DNA of 64,000 nucleotides from positions 744,001-808,000 of the forward strand of contig NZ_JBKBHT010000001.1 of NCBI RefSeq assembly GCF_046297595.1, written 5' to 3'. This document shows, piece by piece, positions 1 to 8,072 of this stretch (positions are counted from its first letter, which is position 1; each line of letters opens with the position of its first letter). Source of the DNA: Ferrovibrio sp046297595. Its GTDB lineage: Bacteria; Pseudomonadota; Alphaproteobacteria; Ferrovibrionales; Ferrovibrionaceae. Made by a program: the position numbers and the translations under genes. The notes under the pieces were generated by a model. It saw only the letters and a list, made by a program, of their open reading frames with translations. It was not told the origin of the DNA and ran no database searches.

Positions 1-549
1 GAAGGCGAGGTGCTGCAGCTGATGACGGCGAACGACATGGATTCCTCGGAAGCCGATTACCTCAAGGTGATCGAGTCCAAGACGGCAGCGCTGTTTGCCG
101 CCGCCTGCCGCGTTGGTGCGGTGATCGCCGACCGCCCGGAGGCGGAAGCCCAGGCGCTGGACGACTATGGCCGCTATCTGGGCATTGCTTTCCAGCTTGT
201 AGACGATGCCCTGGACTATGCCTCCGACGCTGCGACCCTGGGTAAGAATACCGGCGACGATTTCAAGGAAGGCAAGGTCACCCTGCCGATCGTTCTGGCC
301 TTCAACAAGGGCAGCGCGACCGAACGGGAATTCTGGCGTCGCACCATCGAGCAGCCCGAACAGCAGACGGCGGAAGACTGGCCCCTGGCCCTGGGTTACA
401 TCCAGCGCCACGGCACCATTGAGGAAACCATGGCCCGCGCCCACCATTATGGCCAGAAGGCCCATCAGGCCCTGGCTGCCTTCACCCCCGGCGCCATGCG
501 CGACGCGCTGGCCGAGGCGGTCGATTTCGCCATCGAGCGGGCCCTCTAA
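1..549 (+). CDS. ispB: Polyprenyl (octaprenyl-type) diphosphate synthase, 3' part
   Basis: The open frame enters from the left edge, so the N-terminus and the first DDxxD motif lie outside the window. The 182 visible residues begin with EGEVLQL, typical of long-chain trans-prenyl synthases. They carry the second aspartate-rich Mg-diphosphate site (FQLVDDALDY) followed by GKNTGDDFKEGKVTLP, a family block. The enzyme condenses isopentenyl diphosphate onto an allylic primer to build the ubiquinone side chain in the cytoplasm. The exact chain length cannot be told from this part; decaprenyl is also possible in alphaproteobacteria. It ends with TAA about 120 bases before a tRNA gene. Confidence 0.93.
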   Translation, partial: EGEVLQLMTANDMDSSEADYLKVIESKTAALFAAACRVGAVIADRPEAEAQALDDYGRYLGIAFQLVDDALDYASDAATLGKNTGDDFKEGKVTLPIVLAFNKGSATEREFWRRTIEQPEQQTAEDWPLALGYIQRHGTIEETMARAHHYGQKAHQALAAFTPGAMRDALAEAVDFAIERAL

Positions 550-668
550 ACCCCTGATCGGACAGGCAATCAGTCAACAGCCGATTTCTGGGGATTGATC
601 TGGGATTCGGCGGCCGGGCCGCTTGCGGGGCGGTCGCCCAGGCGCTATACAGGCGCCCGCGCCGGTGT

Positions 669-745
669 CGGAGTGTAGCTCAGCCTGGTAGAGCACTAGC
701 TTCGGGAGCTAGGGGCCGGAGGTTCGAATCCTCTCACTCCGACCA
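669..745 (+). tRNA. tRNA-Pro, anticodon CGG, CCA encoded
   Basis: A full cloverleaf can be drawn. The acceptor arms CGGAGTG (669-675) and CACTCCG (735-741) pair perfectly. The D-arm contains AGCTCAGCCTGGTAGAGC. The anticodon stem CTAGC/GCTAG encloses the loop TTCGGGA, giving anticodon CGG, which reads CCG proline codons. The T-arm has GGTTCGAATCC. Discriminator A742 is followed by a genomically encoded CCA (743-745). It stands alone, downstream of the polyprenyl synthase and convergent with the DMT transporter. Confidence 0.97.
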
Positions 746-776
746 GCGCGCATAACCTCCCGACAATCCCTCTGCC

Positions 777-1688
777 CTACTCCGTGATCAACGGTGGCAC
801 CGGTGCGCGCTTCATCGTCTCGCGCCACAGGATATAAAGCCCGCTGGCCACCACGATGGCACAGCCGATCCAGGTCTGCGCATCGGGAAAATCGCTCCAC
901 AGATACCAGCCGAACAGCACCGACCACAGCAGGTGCGTGTAGTCGAATGGCGCCACCACGGCAGCCGGCGCCAGGCTGTAGGCCCGCGTCATGAAGAGTT
1001 GGGCGGCACCGCCGAACAGGCCAACCCCCAGCAGCAGCGGCAGGTCGCGCCAGTCCGGCGTGATCCAGACGAATGGCAGGGCCAGTGCGGTGGCGACGGT
1101 GCAGAAGGCGGTGAAATAGAAGGCGATGGCCGTGGAAGGTTCGGTGGTGCTGAGCTTGCGGATCTGGATCATCGCCAGCGCATACAGCAAAGTGGCAGCC
1201 ACAACGAGCAGTGCACCGTTCTGCACCATGCCGGGCCCCGGCCGCACGATGACCAGCATGCCGATGAAGCCGACCACGATGGCCGACCAGCGATGCAGGC
1301 CGACGCGTTCGCCCAGCAGCCAGACCGACAGGCCGGCTATGAAGATCGGGCCGGAGAAGGCAATCGCCGTCACGTCGGCCAGCGGCATGAACTGATAGGC
1401 CGAAAAGAAACCAAACATCGCCGCCAGCCCAAAGCCTGAGCGCATGGCATGCGCGCCGAGCCGGCGTGTGCGCAACACGGCGAATCCGCCGGTGCCGCGC
1501 GCCACCATCCACAGGATCGGGATGAGGGCACAGAGACTGCGGAAGAACATGATCTGCAGCACCGGATAGCCGGCGGTGAGCCATTTCACCAGGGCATCCA
1601 TGCAGCCGAACAGCGATACGGCCAGGATCATGAAACCTATGCCGCGCGAGGCTTGCGGCAGAACGGCAGAGGGCGGCAGGACGGACAT
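777..1688 (-). CDS. EamA/DMT-superfamily inner-membrane transporter
   Basis: This 303-residue protein has about ten hydrophobic segments arranged as two EamA repeats, the usual size and layout of RhaT/DMT exporters of metabolites or amino acids. Recognisable family features include FRSLCALIP after the second helix, an FSGPIF segment and LLGERVGLHRWSAIVVGFIGMLVIVRPG at the end of the first repeat. I start at the ATG at 1688 (MSVLPP), because the longer frame adds 39 non-hydrophobic residues that read as non-coding. No strong ribosome site is visible at either start. The substrate cannot be predicted. It is transcribed toward the tRNA and is separated by a terminator from the binding-protein gene behind it. 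Confidence 0.88.
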   Translation of the reverse strand: MSVLPPSAVLPQASRGIGFMILAVSLFGCMDALVKWLTAGYPVLQIMFFRSLCALIPILWMVARGTGGFAVLRTRRLGAHAMRSGFGLAAMFGFFSAYQFMPLADVTAIAFSGPIFIAGLSVWLLGERVGLHRWSAIVVGFIGMLVIVRPGPGMVQNGALLVVAATLLYALAMIQIRKLSTTEPSTAIAFYFTAFCTVATALALPFVWITPDWRDLPLLLGVGLFGGAAQLFMTRAYSLAPAAVVAPFDYTHLLWSVLFGWYLWSDFPDAQTWIGCAIVVASGLYILWRETMKRAPVPPLITE

Positions 1689-1768
1689 AGATACCAGACG
1701 ATGGAAAGCGTTATGGAGTGTTGTGCCATGCCCGCGTGCCGATTGCACCTCACCCGCCACGCGGCCGT

Positions 1769-1802
1769 AAAAAAACCGCAGCCGGCCAATGGCCGGCTGC
1801 GG
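1769..1802 (-). terminator. Intrinsic terminator of the first binding-protein gene
   Basis: A perfect 12-bp inverted repeat (arms 1776-1787 and 1791-1802, core GCCGGCC/GGCCGGC, 3-base loop) is followed on the minus strand by seven T (1769-1775). It lies 20 bases after the stop of the gene at 1822-3024. Confidence 0.92.
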
Positions 1803-1821
1803 CATGAAGCGGAAGGTTGGT

Positions 1822-3024
1822 TCAGCTGCCGTAATTGACCGGGCCGGCGATCATGACGAAGCGGCCCTTCTGCACCTGAAACAGAAAGCTTTCATCCGAT
1901 CCCTGATGCTTGTCGGGGCCATAGCTCACGACCGGACCACCAAAGATGTCGCGATAACCCTTGATGCTTTCCATCGCGGTGATCAGCTTGTCGGTGGTCA
2001 GGTCCTTGCCGGCACGCTCAAGCGCAAAGATCAGTTGATCCATCAGGGCGTGACCATAGACGGCGCCGATATTCGGATCGTTGCCGTATTTGGCCTTGTA
2101 GCGATCCATCCAGGCGACCACGGTGGGGCTGGCCGTATCGCGATAGGGCAGAATGGTGCCGGCCATGGTGTAGAGGCCTTCGGTGGCGCCCCCCGGCGCA
2201 CCGGCCACGATCTGGTCGTAGTTCGCCGACTGACCCAGGAAATCCACATTCCATCCCATCTTACGTGCCGTGGCATAGGGCACGATGGCATCGCGGATGA
2301 TGGTGCCCATCACCACGAGATCGCAATTCGCGGCCCGTAGTTTGGATATCTGAGCCGTAAAGTCGGTATCGGCAGGCTTGTTCGTAGCCGTCTCGACCAG
2401 CGGCAGCTTCATCGCCTTGGTCTGGTCCTGCACCGCCTCCAGGATTTCCTTACCGAAATCCGTGTCCTGATACAGCGTGCAGATCTGCTTGCTGCCCTTG
2501 TTGGCGACCATCCATTTGATGCCGGCGCGAATCTGGTCGTAATAGGTCGAACCGCCGGCGAATTTCAGGCGGTGGAACGGCAGGTACATCTGCCGCGCGG
2601 CCGTGATCGGGAAGAAATTCGGCACGCCGGCTTTCAACTGGTCGGGCAGCACGGCATTGTTCATCGGCGTGCCCAATGCGCCAGCCATCAGGAAGATGTT
2701 GTCGCGGTTGATCAGCTTGTTGGCTGCCTGCACTGCGCGCGGCACCTGGTACTGGTTGTCTTCCACGATCAGGCGGAGCTTGCGGCCATGTACGCCACCC
2801 TGCGCATTGATCTCGTCGATGCGCAGCCGCATCGCATTGGCGGAATTGACGCCATAGGATGCCGCCACACCGCTGAGATCGGTGTGCATGCCAATGACGA
2901 TTTCAGTCTTGGTGACGCCCCGGACTTTTCCGGCCTGCGCCTGAGCGCTGCCGGCAAAGCTTGTGGCGGCAATCGCAATAATAGTGGTCGCCGCAGCGAC
3001 CGTGAGTACAGATACCCTACGCAT
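1822..3024 (-). CDS. ABC transporter periplasmic binding protein (LIV/HAAT family), paralogue 1
   Basis: A 400-residue Peripla_BP_6 protein with an N-terminal signal peptide (MRRVSVLTVAAATTIIAIAA, cleavage near AQA). The mature part starts with EIVIGMHTDLSGVAASYG, the lobe-1 ligand loop, then INAQGGVHGRKLRLIVEDNQ. It would capture an amino acid or a small organic acid in the periplasm and present it to the LivHM permease. A good Shine-Dalgarno (GGGGAGG) precedes ATG 3024. It aligns almost gap-free with the next gene upstream, so the two are a tandem duplication. It has its own terminator, and a TTGACGT-type palindrome sits 74-88 bases before its start. Differences cluster near the ligand cleft (PNFFPITAARQMYLPFH here), which suggests altered specificity. 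Confidence 0.93.
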   Translation of the reverse strand: MRRVSVLTVAAATTIIAIAATSFAGSAQAQAGKVRGVTKTEIVIGMHTDLSGVAASYGVNSANAMRLRIDEINAQGGVHGRKLRLIVEDNQYQVPRAVQAANKLINRDNIFLMAGALGTPMNNAVLPDQLKAGVPNFFPITAARQMYLPFHRLKFAGGSTYYDQIRAGIKWMVANKGSKQICTLYQDTDFGKEILEAVQDQTKAMKLPLVETATNKPADTDFTAQISKLRAANCDLVVMGTIIRDAIVPYATARKMGWNVDFLGQSANYDQIVAGAPGGATEGLYTMAGTILPYRDTASPTVVAWMDRYKAKYGNDPNIGAVYGHALMDQLIFALERAGKDLTTDKLITAMESIKGYRDIFGGPVVSYGPDKHQGSDESFLFQVQKGRFVMIAGPVNYGS

Positions 3025-3097
3025 GCGGACCTCCCCATGGGTGTTATTGTTTTACGGCTGAAGTCTAGCCGGGAAACACATGGAGCAGCAGCGCAAA

Positions 3098-3112
3098 GTT
3101 ACGTTACGTCAA
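3098..3112. promoter_or_regulatory. TTGACGT-type imperfect palindrome upstream of binding protein 1
   Basis: The site reads GTTACGTTACGTCAA and matches 13 of 15 positions of the palindrome at 10156-10170 when that is read on its minus strand. It lies 74-88 bases upstream of the ATG at 3024, a normal operator distance. The ACGT-N-ACGT core recalls LiuR-type MerR sites of branched-chain acid catabolism, but the regulator is not encoded here. Confidence 0.5.
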
Positions 3113-3138
3113 TCTCGCTGACCTATCTGCCGCAGCGC

Positions 3139-3170
3139 AAAAAAACGCCCGCGACAATGTCGCGGGCGTT
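3139..3170 (-). terminator. Intrinsic terminator of the second binding-protein gene
   Basis: Arms 3146-3155 (CGCCCGCGAC) and 3159-3168 pair perfectly around loop AAT, extended by AA/TT. Seven T follow on the minus strand (3139-3145). It separates the two tandem binding-protein genes, so each is probably its own transcript end. Confidence 0.92.
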
Positions 3171-3189
3171 CAGCGTTAAAGATTCCGGA

Positions 3190-4383
3190 TCAGTACTTCA
3201 GCGGGCCGGCGATCTGCACGAAGCGGCCCTTCTGGATCTGGAAGAACAGGACCTCGGTAGTGCCCTGGTGCTTCTGCGGACCGAAGCTGATCACCGGGCC
3301 GCCGAAGATGTCGCGATAACCGCTGATGCCTTCCAGACCCTTGAGGAACTTCTCGGTGGTGACGTCCTTCCCGGCGCGATCCAGCGCCGTGATGATTAGG
3401 TCGGCGATGTTATGACCATAGACAGCGCCGATATTCGGATCGCTGCCGTACTTGGCTTTATAGGCATCCCACCAGGCAGCAACCGCGCCAGTGGCCGTGT
3501 CGCGATAGGGCATGACGGTGCCCGCACCAACATAGAGGCCCTCGGTCGAACCGCCCGGAGCGGAGGCCACGATCTGGTCGAAGCTGGCTGACTGCGCCAC
3601 GAAGTCAACGTCAGTCCAGCCCATCTTGCGCGCCGTGGCATACGGCACGATGGCATCACGCACGATGGAGCCCATAGCCACCAGATCACAGCCGGCCGCA
3701 CGCAGCTTGGCGATCTGCGCAGTGAAATCGGTGGCGATCGGCGTATTGGTGGCCGTTTCCACCACCTGCATGTTCATCGCCTTGGCCTGATCCTGGGTAG
3801 CTTCCAGGATTTCCTTGCCGAAGTCGGTGTCCTGATACAGCGTGCAGATCTTCTTGCGGCCATTCTTTTCGACCAGGTATTTGATACCCGCCCGGATATG
3901 GTCGTAGTAGCTTGAGAAGGTCTGGAACTTGAGCGGGTGGAACGGCTCGCTCATCGAGCGGGCAGCGGTCAGCGGCGCCAGATTTGGCACGCCGGCCTTG
4001 AACTGTTCCGGGAACACCGCGTTGTTATGCGGCGTGCCGAGCGCGCCGGCCATCAGGAAAATCTTGTCGCGGTTGATCAGCTTGTTGGCCGCCTGCACCG
4101 CGCGCGGCACCTGATACTGATGATCCTCGACAATCAGGCGGATCTTGCGGCCATGCACGCCGCCCTGCGCATTGAGTTCCTCGAACTTGAGCCGCATGGC
4201 ATTCGAGGAACTGACGCCGTAGGACGCCGCCGGACCGCTCAGGTCGGTATGCATGCCGATGACGATCTCGGACCTGGTAACGCCGCGTACGCTCTGCGCG
4301 TTCGCTGCACTGATCGCCATACCGGAAGCCAGAACTGCAATGGCGCTCGCCGCAGCGACGCCGAACCCTGTTACCCCACGCAT
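3190..4383 (-). CDS. ABC transporter periplasmic binding protein (LIV/HAAT family), paralogue 2
   Basis: A 397-residue Peripla_BP_6 protein with a signal peptide ending near ANAQS. It has the same landmarks as its neighbour: EIVIGMHTDLSGPAASYG, NAQGGVHGRKIRLIVEDHQ, and YQDTDFGKEILEATQDQ at the start of lobe 2. Long identical blocks such as QVPRAVQAANKLINRD show recent duplication. The cleft region differs (PNLAPLTAARSMSEPFH). A Shine-Dalgarno GGGAGAG lies seven bases before ATG 4383. It is the binding protein nearest the CoA ligase and livFGMH, and so is the likelier primary partner of that permease. A 199-base gap and its own leader mean it may be expressed apart from the permease operon. 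Confidence 0.93.
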   Translation of the reverse strand: MRGVTGFGVAAASAIAVLASGMAISAANAQSVRGVTRSEIVIGMHTDLSGPAASYGVSSSNAMRLKFEELNAQGGVHGRKIRLIVEDHQYQVPRAVQAANKLINRDKIFLMAGALGTPHNNAVFPEQFKAGVPNLAPLTAARSMSEPFHPLKFQTFSSYYDHIRAGIKYLVEKNGRKKICTLYQDTDFGKEILEATQDQAKAMNMQVVETATNTPIATDFTAQIAKLRAAGCDLVAMGSIVRDAIVPYATARKMGWTDVDFVAQSASFDQIVASAPGGSTEGLYVGAGTVMPYRDTATGAVAAWWDAYKAKYGSDPNIGAVYGHNIADLIITALDRAGKDVTTEKFLKGLEGISGYRDIFGGPVISFGPQKHQGTTEVLFFQIQKGRFVQIAGPLKY

Positions 4384-4393
4384 TCCACTCTCC

Positions 4394-4409
4394 CTAATAA
4401 GTTTATTAG
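4394..4409. promoter_or_regulatory. 16-bp palindrome in the leader of binding protein 2
   Basis: CTAATAA-GT-TTATTAG is a perfect 7-2-7 inverted repeat directly before the ribosome-binding site of the 3190-4383 gene. It could be an operator or a small leader hairpin. It differs from the TTGACGT palindromes. An A/T-rich palindrome of this size can also arise by chance. Confidence 0.3.
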
Positions 4410-4582
4410 TTGCCTCAACAGATTAACCGGATGCTGCATGACAGGATAGAGGATTTATCACGCAACCCCGGCTGACATCTTGCCTGCCCGATACTTCAGC
4501 CTGCTCAGTATTTGTGCGGACCGCCGAAATCTCGCGATCGCAGGCAATGCCTCGGGCAGCCGACTGACCAGAATGAGTAGAC

Positions 4583-6481
4583 TCATTCGCCGCCGGCATA
4601 CATCTCGTCGATCATCACCTTGTATTTTTCATTCACGAACTTGCGCTTCAGTTTCATGGTCGGCGTCAGTTCGTCGTCTTCGGCGGTCAGCTGCTGGTCG
4701 ATCAGGCGGAACTTCTTGATCGTCTCGACCCGAGCGAAATTCTTGTTCACCCTCTCGATCTCCTGCCAGATCAGGTCCTGCACTTCCTTGGCCCGACACA
4801 GCGAGGCGAAGTTGGTGAACGGCACGTTCAGGTCCTGCGCGTATTTCACGACGTTGTCATGGTCGATCATGATCAGGCAGGTCAGATACTTCCGACGGTC
4901 GCCGATCACCACCGCGTCCGAGATATAGGGGCTGAATTTCAGCTGATTCTCGATCTCGGATGGGGTGATATTCTTGCCGCCCGCGGTGATGATGATGTCT
5001 TTCATCCGGTCGGTGATGCGGAACCAACCCTCATTATCGACAGTGCCGACATCGCCGGTATGCAGCCAGCCATCAACGATGGTCTCGGCCGTCTTGGCTG
5101 GGTTGTTGAGATAGCCCATGAAGACATGCGGGCCTTTGAGAAGTATCTCGCCCTCCGGGCTCAGCTTCACCTGAGTATTGGGCACGGCCTGACCAATGCT
5201 GCCCAGCTTCACGCGGTATTCCGGCGGCGAGGTGGCGAGGCCGACATTCTCGGTCTGGCCATAGACCTCGCGCATGTCTTTGCCCAATGCCAGATACCAT
5301 TTGATCAGGTCGGGCGAGATCGGGGCGGCGCCGGTGACTAGCCATTTGCAACGGTCGATGCCGATGATGCGCTTGATATTGCGCAGCACCAGCTGGTCGG
5401 CGAACCAGAAGGCGATCTTCAGTCCCTGGCCAGGCTCCTGTCCTTCCAACCGGGCCTCGGCGACGCGATAGCCAATGCCGATCGCCAGCTTATATGCCAA
5501 CTTGCCCAGGCCGGTGGCATCCTTCATGCGGATGGCGACGCCGGAATAGAATTTCTCCCACAGGCGCGGCACGGCGAAGAACACCGTCGGCTGCACTTCC
5601 TGCAGATTCTGCGGCACGGTTTCAGGACTCTCGGCGAAATTCACCGTCGAGCCGGAACGGATCGGCCACAACAAAGTGAAGCCGCGCTCGGCAATGTGAC
5701 AGAGCGGCAGGAAGCTGAGCTGTTCGTCCTCTTCCATCTGCTCCAGCAAGCGGCCGGCATTCTCCATCTGGAACAGCAGGTTGCGATGGCTGATCATGGC
5801 GCCTTTGGGCGCGCCGGTGGTGCCGGAGGTATAGATCAGGATCCCCAGGTCGTCCGATTTGCCGAGCTTGAGCTGCTCTTCCCAGAAACCCGGATTGGCC
5901 TTCTCGAAATTGCTACCCTGGGCCAGCAGGTCGTCGAAGGACAGAACCATCGGATCCTGGAAATCCGACAGGCCTTCCATGTCGATCACGACGATCTTCT
6001 TCAGCGTCGGACAACGCTCGCGCACCTCGAGAATCTTGTCGAGTTGCTCTTCGTTTTCGGCGATGTAGACCACCGTGCGGCTGTCATTGACGATGTATTC
6101 CACCTGCTTGGCGGAATCGGTGGTGTAGATGCCATTGGTAACGCCGCCGATGCCCTGGGTGCCCAGATCGGCATAAAGCCATTGCGGATTGCCCTCCGAG
6201 ATGATCGAAACCACCTCGCCGCGCTTCACGCCCAGCGCCGCTAGGCCAAGGCCGGCATGCTTCACGTTCTCGCCATATTGCCGCCAAGTGATCGAACCCC
6301 AGATGCCGAGGTTCTTCTCCCGCATCGCCACCTTGTCGCCACGCTCACCCACCTTACGCCAGAAATAACGTGGCAGCGTGTCGCGCTCCATGATCTCCAG
6401 GATGTCGGAGTCGACTTCGACGCCGGTCTTGCTGTCGATGGCCTTTTTGATCTGCGCTTTGTTTATCTGCGTCTGTGCCAT
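4583..6481 (-). CDS. AMP-dependent long-chain acyl/aryl-CoA ligase
   Basis: A 632-residue ANL-superfamily enzyme that would activate a carboxylic acid through an acyl-adenylate to its CoA thioester. Visible motifs are the P-loop ILIYTSGTTGAPKGAMISH, the A5-type VYGQTENVG, the hinge region GWLHTGDVG and ITDRMKDIIITAGGKNITPSEIE with the mobile C-terminal domain after it. The catalytic lysine region ends in LTPTMKLKRKFV. Size and the CoA-ligase core match the FadD15/FACS group often found beside LIV-type transporters. It starts 39 bases after livF with a strong GGGAGG site, so it is most likely the fifth gene of the liv operon. The import system therefore probably carries an acid that is CoA-activated on entry. 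The chain or ring type is not deducible. Confidence 0.93.
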   Translation of the reverse strand: MAQTQINKAQIKKAIDSKTGVEVDSDILEIMERDTLPRYFWRKVGERGDKVAMREKNLGIWGSITWRQYGENVKHAGLGLAALGVKRGEVVSIISEGNPQWLYADLGTQGIGGVTNGIYTTDSAKQVEYIVNDSRTVVYIAENEEQLDKILEVRERCPTLKKIVVIDMEGLSDFQDPMVLSFDDLLAQGSNFEKANPGFWEEQLKLGKSDDLGILIYTSGTTGAPKGAMISHRNLLFQMENAGRLLEQMEEDEQLSFLPLCHIAERGFTLLWPIRSGSTVNFAESPETVPQNLQEVQPTVFFAVPRLWEKFYSGVAIRMKDATGLGKLAYKLAIGIGYRVAEARLEGQEPGQGLKIAFWFADQLVLRNIKRIIGIDRCKWLVTGAAPISPDLIKWYLALGKDMREVYGQTENVGLATSPPEYRVKLGSIGQAVPNTQVKLSPEGEILLKGPHVFMGYLNNPAKTAETIVDGWLHTGDVGTVDNEGWFRITDRMKDIIITAGGKNITPSEIENQLKFSPYISDAVVIGDRRKYLTCLIMIDHDNVVKYAQDLNVPFTNFASLCRAKEVQDLIWQEIERVNKNFARVETIKKFRLIDQQLTAEDDELTPTMKLKRKFVNEKYKVMIDEMYAGGE

Positions 6482-6520
6482 GGCCGTCCTCCCGAGCCAG
6501 CGCCTACCCGTATTGCCGGG

Positions 6521-7309
6521 CTAGCGCCAGGTCTTGCGTTTCTTCCAGCGACGCTTGCCGCGCACGCCCTGTTCCTTCATGCCGAGATAGAATTCCTTGA
6601 TGTCTTCCTTCTCGAGCAGTTTTTCGCAGGTATCGGCCATCACGATGCGGCCGACTTCCAGCACATAACCGTAATGCGCGGCATGCAGTGCCACGTTGGC
6701 ATTCTGCTCGACCAGCAGAATGGTGGTCTTCTGCTCGGCATTGATGCGCACGATGATCTCGAAAATTTCCTTCACCAGCTTGGGCGACAGGCCGAGCGAG
6801 GGCTCGTCCAGCAACAGCAGCTTGGGCCGGCCCATCAGGGCGCGACCGATCGCCAGCATCTGCTGTTCGCCACCTGACATTGAGCCGGCTGGCTGGTTCT
6901 CGCGTTCCTTCAGGCGCGGGAAATAGCGGTAGACCATCTCCATGTCTTTGACGACGCCATCCGCATCCTTGCGGGTGAAGGCGCCCATCATCAGGTTCTC
7001 CTTCACCGTCAGGAACGGGAAGGTCTCGCGGCCCTCGGGCACATGGCCGATGCCGAGCCGCATCACCTTGTCGGGATCCATCTTCTGGATTTCCCGACCC
7101 TCGAAGATAACGCTGCCCTTCTGCGGATCCATCACACCGGAGATCGTCTTCAGGATCGTGGTCTTGCCGGCACCGTTGGCACCCAGCACGGTGACGATGG
7201 CGCCGCGCGGGACTTCCAGGCTGACGCCACGGATGGCCATGATCGGGCCGTAGAAGGTCTCGATATTGCTCAAGCGAAGAATGACATCGCCCTGGGTCTG
7301 CTCGGTCAC
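6521..7309 (-). CDS. livF: LIV-type ABC transporter ATPase LivF
   Basis: A 262-residue ATPase of the branched-chain amino acid / HAAT family. Walker A is GANGAGKTT, the signature MSGGEQQMLAIGRALM and Walker B LLLLDEPSLGL. I place the start at GTG 7309 (MTEQTQGD), not at the longer ATG frame, because GGGAGG sits seven bases upstream and the start then falls four bases past the livG stop. The long version would overlap livG by 80 bases. The C-terminus (GKRRWKKRKTWR) is an unusually basic tail. It pairs with LivG to power the LivHM permease. Confidence 0.93.
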   Translation of the reverse strand: MTEQTQGDVILRLSNIETFYGPIMAIRGVSLEVPRGAIVTVLGANGAGKTTILKTISGVMDPQKGSVIFEGREIQKMDPDKVMRLGIGHVPEGRETFPFLTVKENLMMGAFTRKDADGVVKDMEMVYRYFPRLKERENQPAGSMSGGEQQMLAIGRALMGRPKLLLLDEPSLGLSPKLVKEIFEIIVRINAEQKTTILLVEQNANVALHAAHYGYVLEVGRIVMADTCEKLLEKEDIKEFYLGMKEQGVRGKRRWKKRKTWR

Positions 7310-7313
7310 GGGC

Positions 7314-8072
7314 TCAGCCTCCCAGATAGGCTTTGACGACTTCGGGATGGCTCTGGACTTCCTGCGGGGTACCAAGCGCCAGAACGCGGCCATAGTTAAG
7401 CGCCAGAACGCGATCCGACACTTCGTTCACCAGCCCCATGTCGTGTTCGACCATCAGCACGGTGATACCGAGGTCATTCTTGATATCCTGAATCCACCAG
7501 GCCATATCCTCGGTCTCTTCGGTATTGAGGCCCGAGGATGGTTCGTCCAGCAGCAACAGCTTGGGCTCACTGCACAGCGCGCGGGCCAGTTCCACCACTT
7601 TGCGCGCGCCATAGGGCAGGTTCACGATCATGGTATCGCGGTAATGCTGCAGATCGAGAAAATCGATCACATGCTCGACCTTCTCGCGGTGCGCCAACTC
7701 GCGCCGGCGCACGCCGGGCAGAAACAGCAGGTCGGCGAGCGGATTGCCGCCGCGATGGGCATGCCGTCCCAGCAGCAGATTCTGCAGCACCGTGGCATGC
7801 TCAAAGAGTTCGATATTCTGGAACGTGCGCGCGATGCCAAGCGCCGCGATCTCGTGCGGCGGCACCTCGGTGATGTCCTGGCCTTCGAAGCGCAGCCTGC
7901 CTTCGGTAGGATTATAGATACGGCTGATCAGGTTGAACACCGTGGTCTTGCCGGCGCCATTCGGGCCGATGATGGTGAAGACCTGGCCCTTCTCGATGGC
8001 GAAGCTGACGCCGTCGACCGCCTTGATGCCGCCGAAGTTGATGGCGATGTTGTCTGCCTGGAACAGCGTCAC
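7314..8072 (-). CDS. livG: LIV-type ABC transporter ATPase LivG
   Basis: A 252-residue ATPase with Walker A GPNGAGKTT, the degenerate signature LPYGARKVVELARALC typical of LivG, Walker B LLLLDEPSSGLN and the C-terminal YGRVLALGTPQEV block. It starts with GTG 8072, which overlaps the livM stop as GTGA, with GGAG about eight bases upstream. It forms the heterodimeric motor with LivF. Confidence 0.94.
   Translation of the reverse strand: MTLFQADNIAINFGGIKAVDGVSFAIEKGQVFTIIGPNGAGKTTVFNLISRIYNPTEGRLRFEGQDITEVPPHEIAALGIARTFQNIELFEHATVLQNLLLGRHAHRGGNPLADLLFLPGVRRRELAHREKVEHVIDFLDLQHYRDTMIVNLPYGARKVVELARALCSEPKLLLLDEPSSGLNTEETEDMAWWIQDIKNDLGITVLMVEHDMGLVNEVSDRVLALNYGRVLALGTPQEVQSHPEVVKAYLGG

Noticed and set aside
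709..1584. A minus-strand frame overlapping tRNA-Pro and the DMT gene.
   Set aside because: It would run into the tRNA gene and is a frame-shifted shadow of the DMT transporter.
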